From NCBI GenBank assembly GCA_951804985.1, contig OX638135.1, forward strand, positions 64,548,599 to 64,612,598: DNA of 64,000 nt, read 5' to 3'. Positions within the stretch are counted from its first letter, which is position 1. Every line of letters starts with the position of its first letter. Made by a program: the position numbers and the translations under genes. Of the stretch, positions 59,871 through 64,000 are shown one piece after another. Under the pieces are notes generated by a model. It was not told the DNA's origin, did no database searches, and was given only the letters and a program-made list of their open reading frames with translations. The DNA comes from Dryomyza anilis. Lineage: Eukaryota; Arthropoda; Insecta; Diptera; Dryomyzidae.

Positions 59871-62800
59871 CTGGAGCTGATTTTGCACGAGGTGGCCGAG
59901 GCAAAGGCCCAGCCAACCCACACTGCTGGCCATATTTTTACTCGATGGCCGTCATCTGCGATATTCGCAAAAACAAACAAATACGAATATTCACAACAAA
60001 GATATCAAAATAGCAATCATTGCTACTTGAGTATTTTGGTAACAGGATGCCATCGTTACTTTTGAGTAACGGTGAAAAAATAACTGTTATCATAATATCG
60101 GCACATGTCTCATTTTTATACAAATTTTATTTCAAACATCATTATTGATTTTTACAAATATTTTTGCAAACAAATTAGAAATTTTAGAAAATTTTGTCTG
60201 AGGTATTTACATTGGAGTACCTATATTTCAAACATTAGAGAAAATTTTATAAAACAGACACATGTGGGCAAAATCATACGATATCGAATTAGATCTTGTA
60301 CCAAATTCGAGGACAAATCGTACTAAAACTGCAAACATATTTAGTTCAAAGCGACATATCGCATTTTTTTTTTCAAAACGATAATAAAAACGATTCTGGA
60401 TTAATATACCACCAAATAGTTCAAATATATCGAGATTTATTTGAAAAGCTTTACGATATCGATGTGGAAAATGTTTAAATATCCTAACATAAAATTTTAC
60501 TCTACGAAAATTGCGAAATTTTAAAAATTAGCAACAAGATTGAATTTTTGTTATTCAAATTTGTTCGAGAAAACTTCAAGGCATAAATCACATGTCAACT
60601 GGTAACCAATTTTTTAAGATTTTCAGTACAAACAACACTTAAACTATTGAAAAAGTTTGTTTTTTAAAATGCCGATATTTGAATAAATTTGAAAAGGTTT
60701 TTTATGAACAATTAATTTAAATTTGCAAGAACAGTGACCAAATGTTCAGATTAAGGACTTATGACGAAGTGTGTTTTATTATCCTTAAAGCGAGGTTTGC
60801 AGCATTCTACGGTTAAGTTTTTTCTACAAAAAGTGATTATTGATTAATTTTTTGTAAACTTTGGACCAATGTATCTCTGGAGAAGGTAAGTCTTGAACCT
60901 CTGGTAGTCTTGGTGTGGAATGTCTCTAATACAAAAAATTTTACTTACTAAAAAAAAAAAAAAAAAATCATTCCAATTCCAGTTTGTGCAAAGCAAGAAT
61001 CTTAGTTAAAAACTTGTGGTTTTTTTAAAATAAAAGTCCAAAGTCTGATTGCACTTTATTTCATACTGGAGCTGATTCCGAAAATGTTTTTGTTAAATAG
61101 GGACCCTATTTTTTAGTTTTTGAGATTTTTAAGTTTGAATTAGTTTTGCCCCTTTTAATTTTATTAGTCGAACCAAAAAAAAAATGTAATTATATATTCG
61201 GTTTTAGACGTACAAAACAATGCTACCATATATTTTTTTATATATGCCAGCGAAATATAGGGAAGGAAAATTCAAAACTTTACAATAAAATTTAAATTTA
61301 ATGAATAAAAACAATATTACTTGATGAAAAAAAGGAAAAAGTTATTGCTATGCCATTTTTGCAAAGTCATGTATAATATTTAAAATGACAGTTAGGAAAA
61401 TAAATTAAAACTATATTAAAAACTTATCAATATCTCATTATTTCATTTTGGGAAAATAATTTACCTACTAAAATATTGATTTTTTTAATAAATTTATATG
61501 TTTTTAACCAAGAGTAGTAATTTAATTTTTTATATGGCATGTTAAAATAAACATGGCGCTCCACAAAAATGCACAACAATACATAATAGTCATTTTAACG
61601 CCTGAAAATAAAATAAATATTTCATATTATTATATACATTAATAATATTTAAAAAGTCTTCGCAGATGAAAGGTTGGCGGCCGCGTGTTTGACATACCTG
61701 CCCTACACCTATTCTTTATAATTTATAATATTGTTTGAACGCGGCTGTAGTTTTTTTTAATGAATGGCAGATTTTGAACTGTTTTTCGTGACGAATATGA
61801 ATTGTGAAAATTTAAAAAAATATACCCTTATTCACTTCATCATAATAATAACAAAATAATAAAATTGGTCACGCAACGTTTGAAATCTAAATGAGAATAA
61901 AATTTATTGTATATTTTCCACATAGAAAATTTTTAAACATTTAATGCGAAGTAAGCTTTTCTTATACATATTGTGAAAATTAAATTGTTCACCTGTTAAT
62001 CATACAAACAAAAAAAATATATATATATATAGGTATTATTGCCTTCTCTGTGAAATGAAAATAGAAACCAAATTTTTTTCTAAAAAAAGTTTTTAATGGC
62101 CACTTTAAAGTTCTTAATAACATTTTTCTGTTTAATACATTAGTGTTAATATATATATATGTCTTTTGTACGTCGTGGTTATGATTTTTTAAATTTGTGT
62201 GACTTTTTATATTTTTACATAAGAAATTAATATGTTTTGAATTACCTGTCATATTTTTACATTAAAAATGTTGTGGCTTATCATTTCTTACATTTACAAT
62301 TTTATTTATACTAATAAATTTTAAATACATAAAAAAACTTTCATATTATTGTAACTATAAATTTTTTGTAACATTTTTGAAAAAAGATTTCAATAATTTA
62401 AAAAAATGTTTTGTTTACACATTTTAAGTCATTCGATAAAATATTCTTAAACTATGCATATATTAAAATTGAAAACATATAAATTAAGTGTTTTATTTAG
62501 TTCGTGTTCTTTTATTAAGTACTACAAAGTCAATGACTACTTTCCACAGTTATAGTGTTTTTCGAATCATCTGATCTGTTTGTCGGTTATTATGCTAATA
62601 ATGGCTACGAAAGTTGACATAAAATTCCATTTATGTTTTCACTCATTAACTGAAAATAGTGAGTGATGAAATTTATTTGAGGAGCAAGCAAATACCTAAT
62701 GAATTACTGTTTATTGCATTTTATAGTTAAAAATAAGGCTTTTTAAAAAGTTACGCGCTTTTAATGTGATTTTTTTGTATTTCATTGTGATGGGATTTTA

Positions 62801-63871
62801 CTATTATAATAGTAGGTAATCTATTGTCAGCTATAAAGTAGTGAACAACCATCATTTTTTGTTAGAGAGTACATGTTATATAAAAAAAAGTATTTAGTTT
62901 AAACTAGTTTATGATAAAATTCATATTCATCACTAAAATATTTCCATATGAACCATTCATTTAAATAAAGATTTCAATATATGAGGCGTTTAAATTCATA
63001 GTGGTGTAAAATTTTTTGCGAAAAAATAAGTTAAATGCAGAAATGGAATCTACATATGCAATTTTATCTATGAACACAATTTCAAGTGTCTACGTGCATT
63101 CTAATGGCCACAAATTAAATGATAAATTCACTGCGATGGCAAATCGGCAATTTTTTTAAAAGGCATAGTTGTGTAAGTTCATTTATTCAATACACAAACC
63201 TTAAAATGAATTTATTGTGTTTGCAATAAATGCCATGAAATGTCGTGGACTATATTGCTTTATTAAAAATTACAAATATTAATTATAATACAATATTGTG
63301 GCTTTCAAAAGAATGTTAATTATATTTTCCACGCCACGTTATTAAAGTAATTTGGTTTTGGTGCGTGTATTAATAAAAAAAAAATTACACCATAAAAGTA
63401 TACTCTGATTTTATTTTTTAACAGAATTTATCATGATTACTCTGGTTCTAGTTAATTGATTGGTAAGTGAAATGTATGTACGCTTTACATGAGATATGGG
63501 GAACCATTTGGCATTATATGTTATGTAAATAATGCGGTTAAAAATTTTGTATTTAACAAAACAAAAATGGGTGGACTTACACCACTATGACTTATAACAA
63601 AAGGTTGGTCTCTTTTAAATGCGAGATCACAAATTCGAATATAACGCAGCTAGATATAATAAGTAAATAGGAACAAAAAAATAATAATTTTGTAAATGTT
63701 TTGTGATATTTATTGGTTAATAAACAATTGCACTTCTTATTTTTTCATTTCACATGAAACTAAATTTTGAACTAAATATAACCGTGGTAAATAACTATTT
63801 TTTGTTTACATTTAGTATTGCACGAGTTACAGCAATGTCCTTGTGATATATTAAAACCAATCTAAGTACTA
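59871..63871. other. 4 kb AT-rich region, no gene recognised
   Basis: A foldback-like terminal piece may lie at 60860-60930 (CCAATGTATCTCTGGAG ... TCTTGGTGTGGAATG). The small frames in 60105-60478 and 61989-62252 have no domain and AT-biased composition. No RNA gene could be supported. Confidence 0.4.
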
Positions 63872-64000
63872 AACGAGTTGGGAAAGTTAGGTCACATGGG
63901 TAAGTTCGGTCACATGGGGCGGATTTTTATAGTCGGTCGGGCCCGACTATGGAATACCCTACACCTTTGGTGGGGATATTAATGTGGGATATTTAATTGA
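63872..64000 (-). mobile_element. mini-me/DINE-1-like element, subfamily B, cut by window edge
   Basis: Reverse complement of 36600-36715: AGTTAGGTCACATGGG, hairpin ATAGTCGG...CCGACTAT and GGAATACCCTACACCTTTGG. The element continues beyond the window. Confidence 0.75.

Noticed and set aside
63590..63650. tRNA-like stretch with AAATTCGAAT resembling a B box
   Set aside because: The B box is weak, no A box lies at the right distance, and there is no foldable cloverleaf.

Overview
The window is a transposable-element-rich, AT-rich piece of an insect nuclear genome, most likely a higher (cyclorrhaphan) fly. Three things point there: at least eight dispersed copies of an element whose centre is a short conserved block between (TA)n and (GTCY)n tracts, as described for dipteran mini-me/DINE-1 elements; a tRNA-headed SINE with the body I associate with flies; and RTE, Bel/Pao, Mdg3-like and 17.6-like retroelement remnants. 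I found no convincing host protein-coding gene, rRNA or functional tRNA. Every long reading frame with recognisable similarity belongs to a retroelement, and all of these are broken.

Layout. 0-5 kb: mini-me copies, a SINE, a TA-flanked MITE. 5-10.4 kb: two RTE fragments in inverted orientation that share their flanking sequence, with a foldback element between them. 10.5-12.8 kb: a minus-strand Bel/Pao gag-protease remnant. 13.4-17.7 kb: AT-rich sequence with nothing recognised. 17.8-20.5 kb: a long-TIR DNA element flanked by TA arrays and split by a mini-me. 20.6-25 kb: a minus-strand Ty3/gypsy (Mdg3/micropia-like) gag-pol with a leader, primer binding site and LTR stub. 25-26.4 kb: LINE endonuclease fragment and SINE head. 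27.0-31.0 kb: an imperfect palindrome with arms of about 1.77 kb. 31-35.4 kb: foldback arm, mini-me, a second inverted-repeat element and a CCCGGGTA-ended element with a 108-bp minisatellite. 35.4-40.4 kb: an LTR piece, mini-me, MITE, a tRNA-like sequence and T-rich DNA. 40.4-46.0 kb: a minus-strand gypsy (17.6/297-like) pol carrying a complete small Helitron, most of which is repeated as an uninterrupted 3,600-bp perfect palindrome. 46-50.9 kb: a LINE inserted in a foldback element and itself carrying a mini-me. 51.36-55.34 kb: a 705-bp TA-flanked MITE split by a long RTE copy with a 12-bp target duplication. 55.7-57.3 kb: a mini-me split by the 3' end of an RNase-H-bearing LINE. 57.6-64 kb: a foldback copy, a dispersed repeat, unassigned AT-rich DNA, and a mini-me fragment at the window edge.

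The genes do not form a pathway. The story is one of nested insertion: LINE into mini-me, RTE into MITE, LINE into foldback, mini-me into LINE, Helitron into gypsy. The sequence also has an unusual density of inverted duplications. The two large palindromes (27-31 kb and 40.4-44.0 kb) are the least explained structures. The second is so perfect that either very recent formation or an assembly/library artefact must be considered.
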